From positions 86,322,095 to 86,386,094 of the forward strand of contig OZ024831.1 of the NCBI GenBank assembly GCA_964016985.1: a stretch of DNA of 64,000 nt, given 5' to 3'. The notes below the pieces were generated by a model that saw only the letters and a list, made by a program, of their open reading frames with translations, was not told the origin of the DNA and did not search any database. Shown here piece by piece: positions 25,181 through 37,289 of the stretch (position 1 is its first letter; each line of letters opens with the position of its first letter). Both the position numbers and the translations under genes were made by a program. The DNA comes from Anodontia alba (lineage: Eukaryota; Mollusca; Bivalvia; Lucinida; Lucinidae).

Positions 25181-25850
25181 ACACAGTTTCGCTTGACGCG
25201 ATCCATCTAAAACAATCCAGTATTCTTTACCATCTAAAAGACCGTTTAGTGCGATAAGATATCTGATTCACAAGATTATAAGTATTTGAAACATCTCTTT
25301 GACCATTTAAAGTAATCTATCAAATCATTTAGTCAGAAGGTAGCATGCATTGAAGGACAATACTGACACTGAATGCACAGCGTTAAGCCGATATTTGAGA
25401 CAGAAACAATAGCAAAAGATTTAAATTACCATTTTATGACATGAGTCGCGTAACACAAAAAGGACCCACAACGCATATGCGCATGCTGAAAGGTCTGATT
25501 TTATCTGCGCATCAGCGCATTTTGAATAGGGTTTTCGATGCTCGCAAGTACACTTATTGGTACATTTATTCACGTTTCGTGCAAACAGTCCAAAACCTTA
25601 AAAGACTACTTGAATGTACAGGTTGATGTGAACTTTTGTTGTTCGCGTATGTAATAAGCCCACATTATGCACGTGGCGCTCACATTACCACTGAGTCAGC
25701 TTACAATGCCCATGTCAAAATTAATAATGAAAGAGACTATGCTAATTTCATTAGTCGGGCAGTTGCAGGATTATCGGTGATGCATTATCAAATCATTTCA
25801 TAACTGTAAGGACGTTGGCAGAAGAACATTAAGGATGAAAATCTAAATAC
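25181..25850. other. No feature recognised
   Basis: No repeat family or credible frame seen. Confidence 0.55.
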
Positions 25851-26064
25851 CTGGACCAAGTTGTTCAAAGCATCGTTAGCTTAACGAGCTCGTTAGTGGT
25901 CAAATGTTAACTGTTCTAGTAAGTACAATATCTTATTCACAGATATTTTTGCTGAAAGCTACTCACATTTTTTCAGCAATAATATCTGCGTATATGCCAT
26001 ACTTAACGATCAAAGTTTTAATGATACTTAACTAACGACATCGTTAGCTTCGAACACTTGACAG
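25851..26064. mobile_element. Family G inverted-repeat MITE copy 1, diverged
   Basis: Left CCAAGTTGTTCAAAGC, right GCTTCGAACACTTG; the central GCTACTCACATTTTTTCAGC arm (25959-25978) is kept but its partner arm is lost. Confidence 0.75.
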
Positions 26065-26107
26065 GAACTTCTTCATTGGCACTCCATTTCACCACCAAAT
26101 ATATATC

Positions 26108-26260
26108 TCTAATTAAGCGAAATGGATACACTTTCAGGGACTGTCACAATTGTTTTGTCTTCTTCCGAAAGAGGATCATCTCCAAAAACAAGAAAAGAGA
26201 CAAATCATTGCTTTTCAAGAAGACCAGTTTTGGAAGAAGCTTGGTAAATTTAATTTTGTC
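26108..26260. mobile_element. Family L remnant
   Basis: AATTAAGCGAAATGGATACACTTTCAGGGA-type end (26112-26140) matches the right end of the 27.4-kb copy in reverse; the remainder is AG-rich and decayed. Confidence 0.5.
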
Positions 26261-26416
26261 TCCCTTGTAAATCGGTAAATAGTATTCCAAGTGTAACTAG
26301 TTCTCTTGAACAAAGTACGCTGATGGTCGTTGGTCTATTATCTATCTAGAATTCCGTCATTATTGCATTTCATTTACAGTACAGTTCCATTTGCTGACTG
26401 TTAACTGTTGCATGTA

Positions 26417-26747
26417 CAGTTGACTCTCGTTATCTCGACCTCGCTTATCTCGAATAACCGCTTATCTCGAAGTGAAAATCTGGTCCCTGCCTATACATGA
26501 AAACCTAACAACAGATGGAAAATATTGTAGAAAAGAGGAGAAATTGCTCCTGAGGAGCAATTTCTCCTCTTTTCCACAATATTTTCAATATATCTCTAAC
26601 TTCAAAAGTCCAGTTACCTATCAGTTTGTTAAATGTGGTTAATCAAATTATTTTTTCCTCAATTCTGCAAACCTGATATGTCGAACTACGGATATCTCGA
26701 AGTATTTCAGAGAGTCCCTTGGAGTTCGAGATAACGAGAGTCGACTG
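26417..26747 (+). mobile_element. Family B MITE copy 3
   Basis: TA/TA flanks, CAGTTGACTCTCGTTATCTC at the left and GAGAGTCGACTG at the right. Central hairpin AAAGAGGAGAAATTGCTCC / complement at 26532-26574 is perfect over the arms. Confidence 0.9.
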
Positions 26748-26774
26748 TATATCTAGTGTGCTACGGAAACTTTT

Positions 26775-26892
26775 ACTGCCGACAGTTCTAAGACGGTGCT
26801 TCTGATGTTAGTAGTTCTTTGTGTGGCCTTGTGGCTGCTCGCTGCGGGGTTGTTTTGTGTTTTGTCCTGTTCGTAGTCTTTCCGATGGGTAT

Positions 26893-26932
<40 letters not shown>

Positions 26933-26935
26933 GCT
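26775..26935 (+). repeat. Family N fragment ending in poly(A)
   Basis: GGTGCTTCTGATGTTAGTAG, CTGCTCGCTGCGGGG and TTTTGTCCTGTTCG match 8420-8500; a run of about 32 A follows (26897-26928). Confidence 0.5.
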
Positions 26936-27379
26936 AATGTATGGAGGGTCGGGCATTATACAGTATTTATAAGGCTTTTCTAGACGGTTTTGTCTGTCTG
27001 TACTCGTCTGTAGTCGGACTCACCATGGTTCTATTAATGGGTTTCTTTTGCTCTAATTTACACTTTGCAGTCGAGCTCTTATCTATGTTTTAGTGTTGAG
27101 AAATTTCGGGCTCACCTGGGTCTTCGTTATGGCCACATGCATATGACATGGTTCAAAATTCGCCTAACACTACAAACGTTATACATATTTACACTAAGTC
27201 GAAACAAATTAAAACAATCGTGGGCTTCTCTTCAGTTCTCTTCAACTGGAGAACATATACAAATTTACAAGTACCACACAACAAATATCTTCTCGTGTCT
27301 TAAGGAAACATGACCGCACGATAGATTTTCCGCCGTATTTCTACAATAAAGACAAAATTTGTTTGCTTCAGATGCACAT

Positions 27380-27535
27380 CAAGCCCATTCTGATAGGGGG
27401 TCTGTTCTAAAAGAAAAGAATATGCTCCCTGTGAGGGGAAATTCTTTTCTTTTAAAGTAGTCTCCTTTTTCGAAGGGAGTCTAAAACCATTTTGACAGAG
27501 TTGCCACCCCTGAAAGTGTATCCAATCGCTTAAAC
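27380..27535. mobile_element. Family L MITE copy
   Basis: Central inverted repeat AAAGAAAAGAATATGCTCCC / GGGGAAATTCTTTTCTTT (27411-27459). Outer AAAGTGTATCCAATCGCTTA at right matches the intronic copy at 58 kb. The left end is diffuse. Confidence 0.65.
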
Positions 27536-28375
27536 GATTTAATCAACGTATTTAATTTTGGTTGTATTATATTTAATTTACATTCAATTATGCTACTTAA
27601 CGATGACAATAGATTTATGTATCTAAGTCTGTATCTCTGTCTTAAGGCGATATCATGACCTATTAGGGACTATTAATTTTATCTGTAGATATTCTTTATG
27701 GGAAATGAGTTAAATGAGAGTGCTGTGACGTAGGGAACAGCTATAGAGGATATATAGAGGTGTCAGTCTGGAATAATATAGGCGCCGTTTGCTTTTAGAA
27801 GACGACTTTCATCGTGATACATCAAAATTTAAGTTGACGGTAAATAGGTCCGTAATTAAAACCCCAAAATTGACTTAACCTAATTTATCAGACAATCTGT
27901 ATCAAGCAAATGATTGCCACCCAGTTTTCTGACTTAATCCTTTATATCATTTTCTGAGCAAAGCCAACAGACGACAAAGTGATGATTGTTTTGTTGTTGG
28001 TGTTTTTTTATGTTTCCCAAGAAAACAAAAGAGGTTTTAATTTTTACCTGATAATTTTCATTAAATGACATAAATTTCCCGAGGAAATTTCGCAGTGAAA
28101 GCTGCTGAAATATTTACCGAGTACGCTCAATATTTAAAACGTCACGAATCAATGTTGGTCACTATGACACAATATCATACGAATTAATCATTTGATTTGC
28201 TGACTTGGACCAGATTTATTTTGTGCATTGAATGTTTATGAAGCCTAAATGTTAAGTTTAGCTACATTAGACATTTAAGAACTCTAAGGCGTGAAGCATT
28301 TCTCGTATTCAAAACTATTAATAAAAGGAAAATGTCTTTGGCACTGATATCACCGCGTTTGGAATGACGATTGTC
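27536..28375. other. No feature recognised
   Basis: AT-rich; unique-looking. Confidence 0.55.
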
Positions 28376-28446
28376 ATCACGAAAACATTGCTGAGTCCCA
28401 TTTGAAAGACATTCGTGTCGCTGCGTAGTGCATCTTAATTCATACA
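28376..28446. repeat. Extra family A terminus and flank shared with copy 16
   Basis: CATCACGAAAACA at 28376-28388 is the family A right-end motif. After it, TTGCTGAGTCCCATTTGAAA to TTCATACA (28388-28446) matches 53741-53799 at about 90 percent. Both lead directly into a family A copy in the same orientation. Confidence 0.8.
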
Positions 28447-28725
28447 CATCACGAAAACATACCTATATAGTTTTTACAACTTAAACCCCACTTTTATATC
28501 GTAGAACTGGGGTTTAAAGGGGTATTCATTATTTTTCTTATTTCTGGTCAAAAACATAGATTGTGGGTACGCGTTAGAACCGCCTCAACGAGGCAGTTCT
28601 AACGCGTACCTACAATTTATGTTTTGAGCAGAAATATGAAGAATATCAGAATGTTTTTATCTGAAAATTTTCACTTTTTGGTGGTAAAATTTTCAGTATA
28701 TTTGAATGGGCATGTTTTCGTAATG
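28447..28725 (-). mobile_element. Family A hairpin MITE copy 8
   Basis: CATCACGAAAACATACCTAT to CATGTTTTCGTAATG with hairpin 28560-28620. Its left flank contains another copy of the terminal CATCACGAAAACA motif at 28376-28388 in the same orientation, and 60 bp shared with the flank of copy 16. Confidence 0.9.
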
Positions 28726-29241
28726 GTTTGCTTTGCTTTTCGTTGGTTTGTAGCAGGCGTGCTGTCTGTTGTAGTTTGTCTTCTTTTCCTCTTGCTGTCA
28801 TTAATACCTGCAACTTCTGTGATTGTGGCGCTTCCTGTACATCTTCTCTACTGTCCTCTACTGTTTATCGACTGTTATTAAAAAACAGAACACAGAATAG
28901 AATAGACTTTATTTTCAGAAGTCCAGTAAGCGTTAAAGTCCATAAGGGTACAAAATTGCTACATTATACATGACCGTATATGATAATGCTAATCAGCATA
29001 CAATCAAATATGATATAAATACAAAATCTCTATGACATGTATAACTGCTTTTCTTTTTGTTTCTTTTTATATTTCTTTAAAAAGTATATGTAAGGAGTAC
29101 GTTTGCTATGATCTAGTAAATGCCTTGATTTCATTTAATTTACATATTCGTTTGCTTTATAAAGCTTACGATTTTTTTTCTCACAAATTGTAAGGTGTTC
29201 AGACATACATATAATATAACAAACAACAGTATCAACCCATT
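28726..29241. other. Family N echo then featureless sequence
   Basis: TTCTGTGATTGTGGCGCTTC at 28814 is the family N landmark; 28881-29241 shows nothing. Confidence 0.4.
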
Positions 29242-29524
29242 CATTACGAAAACACGCCTATTCAAATATATAGAAAAATTCAGCTCCGAAAACTGAAAAT
29301 TTTCAGATAAAAAAAAAAGTCTGATAATTTTTCATATTTCGGCTCAAAACATAGATTGTGGGTACTCGTTAGAACCGCCTCGCCGAGGCGGTTCTAACGA
29401 GTACCACAATCTATGTTTTTGAGTAGAAATAAGAAAAATAATGTATACCCCTGTAAACCCCAGTTTTACTGTATAAAAGTGGGGTTTAAGGGGGTCAAAA
29501 TTATATAGGTATGTTTTCGTGATG
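29242..29524 (+). mobile_element. Family A hairpin MITE copy 9
   Basis: CATTACGAAAACACGCCTAT to GTTTTCGTGATG, with a perfect hairpin arm GTTAGAACCGCCTCG at 29369-29383 and its complement. Confidence 0.9.
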
Positions 29525-30928
29525 TTTAGTCTGGAAGCCCCCATAAAGGCAATTTGCAAACAGCGCAAACTTTGATCAGACGCCGCAGAATGTGGTTCTC
29601 CATGTTTGTAAATAGTTTAGCCATTTTTCTCTAGGGGTATCTAAATCTCATAGCCTAGAATTTAAATTCTACTCTTCCAATATATAGTGTGGGGTGAGTT
29701 TATTAAGTCTCAAAATGGTTAATCATAAATCTTGTACTCTACTGAAGTCAATAAATGGGTACAACAAGTAAACATAGTTAGTAATCAGCGACAAGATGGT
29801 CATAATATTATAATCTTATACGAAACGTTAGAAAACGCAACCACACCATATGTGAAATAGAGAAGATCCATGCACACCCTGTGCATCCGCGCAGTATAAT
29901 TACGATTTTCTCTGTACATTGATACATTGTAAGTATCCACTGATTCAATAACCGGGCCGCGAAGGCTTTGAGCAGACTATGTGTAAACGCAAGGATAACG
30001 TAGGACTTCGTCGCCTATATCCGCAAAACACACCTTTTCTCACGTTGAATCACATAAATTATCATTTGTTTTCTACTGTCAAGATAATACTCAAACTTCT
30101 GACATGTGCAAACGTTAAAATGTAAAACTTAAATCTGGTAACAAAATAGCAGATAAACCTTTGAGGTCCTAACCTAGCGTTAAGGGCTAAACAATATCAT
30201 TATGTAGCCATGTTTCCCGGGTGTTGTTTTGGTTTAGAGATAGCATCAGCACCATTTCAAAGTCTAAACAAGGCTAACTGGGGTTAACTCGCTTTGGTGC
30301 CTTCACTTACTCAAGTGTCAAGGCCAGGCAAACATATTTTTGTTGTAAATCCTCTCTGAAACGTGTTAGCAGATTTTAGATTAGATTTTATTCCATTGGC
30401 CTTCTTGACTTTGTTTTTTAGTTTTTTTTGCATTCAAAGTAAACAAATAATTGAAACATGAATATCTGATATAAATTTCACTCGAATATAATTTTCGTTA
30501 CTTACCCAAATTCGTTATCATCATAGGTTTTACCGATCATACCAGGATTTCAATTTCTACAGTTTAAACATGCAAAATCAATCGCTTATATTCACTGGCC
30601 TATCAAAATTGTGTATCAACGAACTCATCAAAAATGTTAAGATGAGGTCATTCATAAACCTTTACAAAAGCCCTGAGAAAACTGATTTGAGATTTAGATG
30701 GGTGTGATAAACACGGTATTGATTTAACAAAGTTCAGTTCGTCAGTGAGACATTATTGTTGTAAACAATGAGTAATTAAGCGGATACTAACGAGGCACTC
30801 AACACGTGCTGAATGTGGTTTGGGATTAACTGATATAATTACACGCCCTCGCTGCGACATAGCCCACACATAGACATGCAGGCAATGCACAAAACAGGAA
30901 AAGGGCTCTAATACGAGATGTTGGCAAC
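29525..30928. other. Mostly featureless, 1.4 kb
   Basis: A worn family S half (TTTGATCAGACGCCGCAGAA) at 29572; otherwise no family and no credible frame. One of the longest repeat-poor stretches. Confidence 0.5.
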
Positions 30929-31203
30929 CATCACGAAAACACGCCTATATAATTTTGACTCCCTTAAACCCACTTTTATATAGTAAAAATGGGTTTTTTA
31001 TGAGTATACATTATTTTTCTTGCTTTGCTAAAAACATAGATTGTGGGTACTCGTTAGAACCGCCTCGCCGAGGCGGTTCTAACGAGTACCCACATTCTAT
31101 AATTTGAGCAGGAATATGAAAAATACCAGAATTTTTATTTGAACAGTTTTCCTTTTTTGGTTGTAAACTTCCTATATATTTGAATAGGAGTGTTTTTGTA
31201 ATG
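30929..31203 (-). mobile_element. Family A hairpin MITE copy 10
   Basis: CATCACGAAAACACGCCTAT to GAGTGTTTTTGTAATG; intact hairpin 31037-31094. Confidence 0.9.
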
Positions 31204-31504
31204 GAAGACCAGATAAATCTTAGCAATTGCCAAGCTGATAAGGACATTCGCTGCCCGCTTACCGATTCACTAGTCACTATGCAATTAACCGGCGGACAGA
31301 AAATGTCATCATCGTAATGCGCAACAGATCATGCTATGTCTGATCAGGATCTACACTGTTTTCTACTTATGTAACAGTTTTTAGAAGAATCAACGTGTAC
31401 TAAAATAGAAGCATAATAATTTAAGATTAATATGGTAAGGTCCGAATATTTAGAATAAATACAGCATGTCAAGAGGAATACCATGTTACAGAATATGTCA
31501 AAGT

Positions 31505-31740
31505 ACATTGAAAAAAAAGGTAAGAGGAAAGTCCAGGGAGCGCCACAATCACAAGCTGCAGCCCTTCTCAGACACAAAGAGGAAGAAGAAACAAACCCAA
31601 ACAAGCATGAATCGAATAAATGTATGAAAAGCACCAAGATTAGCTCTCTCTTCCCCAAGCGAGGTAATTGCAATACTAAAAGGACTGAAAACACAAGAAC
31701 AAAATAACACAAGGCAAGACTTAAAACAAGTATCTGTCAT
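31505..31740 (-). repeat. Family N fragment
   Basis: AAAGGTAAGAGGAAAGTCCA, GCGCCACAATCACAAGCTGC, GCTCTCTCTTCCCCAAGCGA: nearly the same as 42868-43080. Long frames on both strands here arise from the repeat and are not taken as genes. Confidence 0.6.
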
Positions 31741-31765
31741 CGATTAGCATAAACTTTATAAATCG

Positions 31766-32210
31766 TATTATTGCATAAAAGCACTGTCGCACGTTATTAA
31801 CAGCCGCGCATTAACCGGCGAAAAGCCGTGTATTAACAAGGCATTTCACGCGCTGTTAATGCATGGCTACGCAACTTTCAATATGATCGTACCGGGACCA
31901 CAGATTTGCTGCCGTTTAGAGATGTGTACTGCCCGGCTCCAAAACGAGCATAGTCCATACAAATAGCGTTCGCGAGACATCGGTGAAAAGGCGAAACAAA
32001 GTAGTGCAAGAAATAACACGAAATGTAGCAAATGTTTTCAGTTTTTATGCAATAATAGCGATCGAACATGGTTTTTCAATGAATTAACATTCGCCAGGTC
32101 CCTAGGGAGGTGTTGAAAACAGCGGCCTCCGGCCTCGGTTTTCAACACCTCCCTCGGGTCCTGGCGAATGTTAATTCATGAAAAACCATGTTCGATCCCT
32201 ATATTGTTGT
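31766..32210 (+). mobile_element. Family D element copy 2
   Basis: TATTATTGCATAAAAGCACT at left. The complement TTTTTATGCAATAATAG recurs internally at 32043. It is followed by the terminal hairpin: GCCAGGTCC..GGGAGGTGTTGAAAAC pairing with GTTTTCAACACCTCCC..GGTCCTGGC (about 32082-32178). The 5' part has its own inverted pair around 31802-31866. No transposase is seen; class not recognised. Confidence 0.87.
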
Positions 32211-32265
32211 ATTACGAAATAAAAGGAAGAAGATATCCTGAAAGATTCACAGTCACAAACATATA

Positions 32266-32597
32266 CAGTCAACTCTCGTTATCTCGAAGTCCAAGGGACT
32301 CTCTTACATACTTCGAGATATCCGTACCTCGACATACCAGATTTGCAGAATTGAGGGAAAAATAAATCGAACAACCACATTTCACAAATGAATATGTAAT
32401 TTGACTCCTGAAATTAGAGATATATTGAAAATATTGCGGAAAAGAGGAGAAATTGCTCCATAGGAGCAATTTCTTCTCTTTCCCACAATATTTTGTTACC
32501 TGTTGTTAGATTTTCTTGTTTAAACAGAGGCCAGATTTTAACTTCGAGATAAGCGGTTATTCGAGATAAGCGAAGTCGAGATAACGAGAGTCGACTG
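32266..32597 (-). mobile_element. Family B MITE copy 4
   Basis: TA/TA flanks, left end CAGTCAACTCTCGTTATCTC, right end GAGAGTCGACTG. Hairpin centre at 32442-32482. About 332 bp, full length. Confidence 0.9.
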
Positions 32598-32605
32598 TAC
32601 TATCA

Positions 32606-33110
32606 ATGACACCAAAAGGAAGAGTAAACAAACAATGGCGGATAGCGCACTTGCCTAAAACCGAGGAAACCAAAGCAACCAAAGTCTCTTTTTCCTACGC
32701 GAGGTGGTCACAATACCAGACAGGATCAATCAAGTACAACAATAAGACTACAAATAGCTCAAACATAATAAAAATGCCCGCGGCGAGCAACCATAAGTCC
32801 CCCTCCTCCCTCCCCCCCCCCTCCCACACCTCTTAAAACAAACAACACTAGAGCTATCACAATAAAGGATCAGTAGTAAAAACTACAGATTGGTTAAATC
32901 GAGTTTACTGGTACAAATATATATGGTTCAAATGTTGAAAAATACAAAATTGTTGTCCGGCTCACATAGACGTTCCAAAACTCCAATCAGTGAAACACCA
33001 CAGACAAAAAAAAAAAAAAAAAAACGTGTAAATTAAATTAAATCACCGTGATGAAACAAAGATGACGGTTCTAGGTAAGCAATGCAGACAATGACAGCCA
33101 GAGCTAAAAG
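32606..33110 (-). repeat. Family N fragment
   Basis: In reverse it carries the landmarks CTGCGGGCATTTTTATTATG, a GTGACCACCTCGCGTAGG block and TGGTGTTTCACTGATTGGAG (33005 back to 32985). Contains a C-rich tract at 32806-32820 and A18-20 near 33007. Confidence 0.5.
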
Positions 33111-33559
33111 ATCATTAGTTGTACCACGGATGGTCCCAACAAAGACATAAAACGTGCATCAAGCCCTAAACGATTGGCCTAGTCATGTTGAACCTAACCA
33201 CACTTTTCCTAGGCAAGCACAGTCCCCTAAGCTGTTAACTAGTACTTGTGCACAATATTTCGCTTGAAACTGAAAACTGTGCTTCTTGAATCAGCAGAAA
33301 GGAGCGAATAACCGAATAAAATATAAAAAAAACAAGCCTTTAATCAAAGGTATGTGTGGGCATCCTCATAGATTTTGAGACACTAATCGGCTAAAATGTA
33401 TGTTTGTTTTGTTTTGTTTGTTCTGTTTTGTTTTGTTTTGATATTCATTCTTTAACCCTCGTGTTGAGCAGTGCTTCTCAGTAGCGCTCCCTATATATGC
33501 GACAATAATGGATCGCAAAGCACTTGATAACGTCTGTCACGTATGACACGTAACACCTG

Positions 33560-34020
33560 TGAGAAAAAACTTCCTGTTAATATATTTGGTCGAGGGCTAT
33601 CGTGGTCCTGATTGTGGTTTTTCTTGTGTTCTAGCTTCATATCGCCATTGTCATTTACTGCGTTTTGTGATTATATAAGTTTCACTGTGATGTTTCACAG
33701 ATGAGATAGATTACCCCTATGAGGACAATTTGTACGAGCTGCATCGGAATTAAGGATGAGGTTTCGCGCGAGTAAACTTGGCAAAGCCCTGCGATATTTT
33801 TTCTGTGTTGAAGTTTTTCTTTGCTTGCTCCATAAAGGTTTTATTTGTGACGTTTGTTGTGTTATTGTCATCCCTCTTCTCTCCTTCTTTGGAGCCTCCC
33901 GGAAGGCTATGCCTCTTAATTGTGGTATGTCCTGGGTTTCATCTCTTGAAATGTTTCTCGAAAAAGAAATGTTCAGAGTCTCCATTTTCAAAACATCGTA
34001 GTTTAACTCTACATTCTTTT
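33560..34020 (+). repeat. Family N fragment
   Basis: CACTGTGATGTTTCACAGAT, TTTGGAGCCTCCCGGAAGGC and AATTGTGGTATGTCCTGGG follow the family order. Confidence 0.45.
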
Positions 34021-34604
34021 GGGATACTATAAATTGTGTTTGATTTATATCTCTTCATATCAGACTGTTAACTTAAGAATACTAATTTCAAAATCATTGC
34101 CGAAATAAAAGTTAAAAGTGACTGTCATTATACGAGCAAGTGGTCATCAAACAGTATTAAACGTCGTTCAGCGTGATACGTTCTTTGATGTTGCTAGCGA
34201 TATGTAAACGGTCAATATTTGCAAACTGACCAGTAAATATTTTGTTCAAATACCCTACACTGTGACCTCAAGTAAAGGTCGTACTTGTTCAACGACAGGT
34301 AGCAAATGACCAACATCATACGCCTACTAGAAACGGTCCGTCAATATCAGATATACGGACAGGGAAACAAACACAGACTATATGTCTACAGTCCTGTGAG
34401 TGCGCGGTCTCTAGTTTCCAGTAAGAAAGAAATACTTACATATATTTACACTGTTGTATGCATTCGGTCTGAGAAGGTACTGATAAATTGGTCTAGGAGC
34501 AGGCAGATTAGATGTCAACAAGCAAATTGTTTATTTTAATCATATAAAGACACTATGTGAGATTATCAAAGATTGTCGCGTGAGGAGGGGGATGGGGGAG
34601 AGAG

Positions 34605-34805
34605 AAAGACCGGGAACTTCCCCAATCTGATCAGAAATTGGGCGCATTTTTCGATAGCCAAGGATGCACTGTTTCTTCATGCAGACAACAAAAACTCTGA
34701 CCGTACTGCACGGATTTGAATGAGTTGAATCTGATTTGAGACTGATTTGAATGATTTGAGACTGATTTGAATCTTCGTTAGGCACACATGTAAGAAGAAA
34801 CGTTT
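34605..34805. repeat. Family K element with a short tandem repeat
   Basis: TCTGATCAGAAATTGGGCGC and GATAGCCAAGGATGCACTG as in the 60.2-kb copy. A unit of about 21 bp containing GAGACTGATTTGAATGATTT is repeated at 34731-34772. Confidence 0.55.
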
Positions 34806-34879
34806 TCTCACTTTATTGCTCAAATACAAAACACAGATTAAGATACCCCTGAACAATTATAAACAAACAAAGAGCAACT

Positions 34880-35560
34880 GCAGCAGAAATACATGTAGTG
34901 CCTTGAAACAGTGCTCTTAATTCTGATGCAGCTCCAAACTACATACCTCATGTGTGAAATAAACAGTAAAATACAAATAATCACAACCATGGCGATCTGG
35001 CTTTGAGGTTATTAAACTTTTTTTCATGCTCAACTCAGCTGAGCATAAAATATCATGCTACTAAATCTCAAATTACTAACAATTGCAAATTACTTCTTGC
35101 TAAACATAGCTGAGCATGAAAATTTCTCTGCTAATAAATATGAAAATGCCAACCTTAGTTGGTATTTTCATATCTGTTAGCAGAGAAATTTTCATGCTCA
35201 CTATGGTGAAGTACGGGGAAACGTTCTACGGCCGCCACACGGCACTAATACCAGTTGCAGTGTAATAAAATAAACGTAAAAAAGATTGCCTTTTGAAACA
35301 TATAACAGATTGGAAAAAATGAGAGTCTCGGTTTTATTAAGACTCTGCATAAGCAGTAAGGAAGTTAGCAACACTGCTTACACCCACTAGCGTAAACATG
35401 AGTAGAACTACATTTTCAAAGATACCACAAGGGGCCCGATGATCCCATAAATTCCGGGTTTAGAAAGACTTTCTTGCAGGAGTATTTTCAAGCAAACGTT
35501 TTATTCTGAAATTAATTTAGAATGAATCGATTATGAATCAAATACAAGGGGACCGGCTGA
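34880..35560 (-). repeat. Family N fragment, interrupted by family H
   Basis: CTGATGCAGCTCCAAACTAC, CATGGCGATCTGGC and, beyond the family H copy, AACGTTTTATTCTGAAATTA are colinear with 48800-49340. So family H inserted into this repeat. Confidence 0.5.
34999..35215. mobile_element. Family H MITE copy 2, right end worn
   Basis: GGCTTTGAGGTTATTAAAC, then TTTCATGCTCAACTCAGCTG. Centre AATATGAAAATGCCAAC / GTTGGTATTTTCATAT at 35139-35174. The right terminus is replaced after TTTTCATGCTCA. Confidence 0.8.
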
Positions 35561-35746
35561 ACATTCAGTACATGGCCCGATGGATTTTAAAAAGGTGTTA
35601 ACAGATACACAGTAGCTTTGAACGCAAGACTTCAGAATTCTTTTACAGTAAGAGTGTGGAAACGGATAACGTTCAAGGATCGAGCACGTCACTGGCTGGG
35701 AGGGGCTAAAATTATAGACAAGGAAGGTAACGGGCTACCAAGACAA

Positions 35747-35989
35747 TTAAAGGAAGCCGCGATTATCAGTCTCCTCATATGACTCACCAAGACCAGATGA
35801 ATTAGCATGATGTACAGGCCTTTGTTCACCACTAGGCAGTAGTCTACTGGTATACAGTCTGTCCAGTGATGTCACCGGGTCAAGATTACATTCTGAAGCT
35901 AAATCTTTAAGAAGACCGAAACGGTCTGTTAAAAGCAATCCATTTATCTGATGGTCCTCTAGTAATATTATTTCTTTTAAGTTATCCAA
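35747..35989 (-). CDS. Possible orphan exon or gene fragment (unidentified)
   Basis: An 80-codon frame with ordinary, non-repetitive composition: it starts MDNLKEIILLEDHQINGLLL, has TSLDRLYTSRLLPSGEQRP in the middle and ends SSGLGESYEETDNRGFL. I do not recognise the protein. Inside its 3' end, TTGGTGAGTC could be a splice donor (GL/GTGAGT), which would make this an internal exon of a minus-strand gene; no convincing acceptor or further exons were found. The first third lies in a segment duplicated at 36335-36500, where the same frame has stops. It may be a chance frame or a remnant of a repeat. Confidence is low. Confidence 0.22.
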   Translation of the reverse strand: MDNLKEIILLEDHQINGLLLTDRFGLLKDLASECNLDPVTSLDRLYTSRLLPSGEQRPVHHANSSGLGESYEETDNRGFL

Positions 35990-36073
35990 ACAGTTCGACT
36001 AGCCACATTTCCCTCAGATGTTTGTGTAAATCAAGACGTTAGCTTTTAGTTAGGTCTCACGTTATTTTTTAGT
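35908..36073. repeat. Direct duplication, left unit
   Basis: GAAGACCGAAACGGTCTGTT, AATCCATTTATCTGATG, CAGTTCGACTAGCCACATTT and CTTTTAGTTAGGTC recur in the same order at 36335-36500 with roughly 80-85 percent identity by eye. Confidence 0.8.
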
Positions 36074-36129
36074 TTGGCTATTAACCCTTAAACTGCCAAT
36101 CACAACAATTGTCGTCTGCTTTGGCATTT

Positions 36130-36310
36130 GCTTTTGATTTTAAAAGTCATTTTTGTAAAGTGTGGACCCAGATCAGACTGCTCCTCTAGCAGCAGTCTGA
36201 TCAGGGTCCACGCTGTTTGCCTGTATGCAAAAATAGGTTTGAAAAGTTTGCAAGAATATTCAGCAGACGACATAAACAGACAACATTTTCAGATGCAGGT
36301 TTTTATGGCA
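36130..36310. repeat. Family S palindrome between duplicated segments
   Basis: GTGGACCCAGATCAGACTGC-TCCTCTAGC-AGCAGTCTGATCAGGGTCCAC is a near-perfect hairpin at 36162-36210. Confidence 0.65.
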
Positions 36311-36334
36311 TTTCAAGGGTAAAGCTAATTCGTG

Positions 36335-36500
36335 AAGAGGACCGAAGCTATCTGCTAAAAGCAGTTCATTTATCTGATGTCCTGCTAGTCAAATTGTTTA
36401 TTTTAAATTATCCGAACAGTTCGACCAGCCACATTTTCCGCTCAGATGTTTATGTAAATCAAGACTTTAGCTTTTAGTTTGGTCGCACGTTATTTTTAGT
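36335..36500. repeat. Direct duplication, right unit
   Basis: GAGGACCGAAGCTATCTGCT, AGTTCATTTATCTGATG, CAGTTCGACCAGCCACATTT and CTTTTAGTTTGGTC. The offset from the left unit is 427 bp, with a family S hairpin between them. Confidence 0.8.
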
Positions 36501-37289
36501 TAATTATTACAATTAATTTTGCTTTGTTTTGAACGTGGATAAGCTTGAGTAAGTTTCAGAAAAAATAGGTGCTATCTGATGGAAACAATAAACTTAGGTG
36601 TTATCTCAGGAAGTTATATCATTTTACGACCCTAACATAGCCTTGTATAGAATCGAACAAATGTGGCTATCAGAAAGAAAACTTTTTTTTTCTCTTTTTT
36701 ACAAGTGACTACAATACAAATATGTTCTTCACATGCATCAGCGTAGTCTAGTATGTTATGGGATATGGATATTCTAGAATGCCGATATATCCGGGCTCGA
36801 GCGACCAAGGTTCTCACTAGTTTGTGTGAATTGATAGACTCGCCGGTCTATCTATTTTCATACCAGAAAAACAAACTGCTCGTTTTTGCACAGCAGGGAA
36901 TATTGAAATTATCACACCTCTTTGACAGGTCAAACAAATGGTATAGTTTGGGGTGAAAGAGTTACGTATTGTTGTGCTTTATCTACACTGTCAATGGTAA
37001 ATAGATTAACAGCAAAGACTATGGAATTACTGACCTTTTTCTATCAAATGTTTAACTATGGGTATGGATTATTTAGATAATCTGTCAAACGATTTCAATG
37101 ATAATTTGATTATTCATATTCCGAGTCGCGGTTTGACGTTTTGAAAATAAATAATGTTGTTTTGTGTTGTCATTTCATGTCATTTTACCCTAAGCGAGAG
37201 CCTTTTGGGGTTGCGGATTTTCCTTAGTATCCCCATATTTATTATTATAGACACCGAATTCAGCTAGATGTACTCGGAAGACAAGCATA
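36501..37289. other. No feature recognised
   Basis: AT-rich, unique-looking. Confidence 0.55.

Noticed and set aside
31344..31712. 122-codon hydrophobic minus-strand frame and the similar one at 42828-43109
   Set aside because: Both come from the same family N segment; the opposite strand is also open, similarity is at DNA level, and frames shift between copies.
33695..34032. Frames of 81-98 codons on both strands
   Set aside because: Overlapping frames in family N sequence with no domain.
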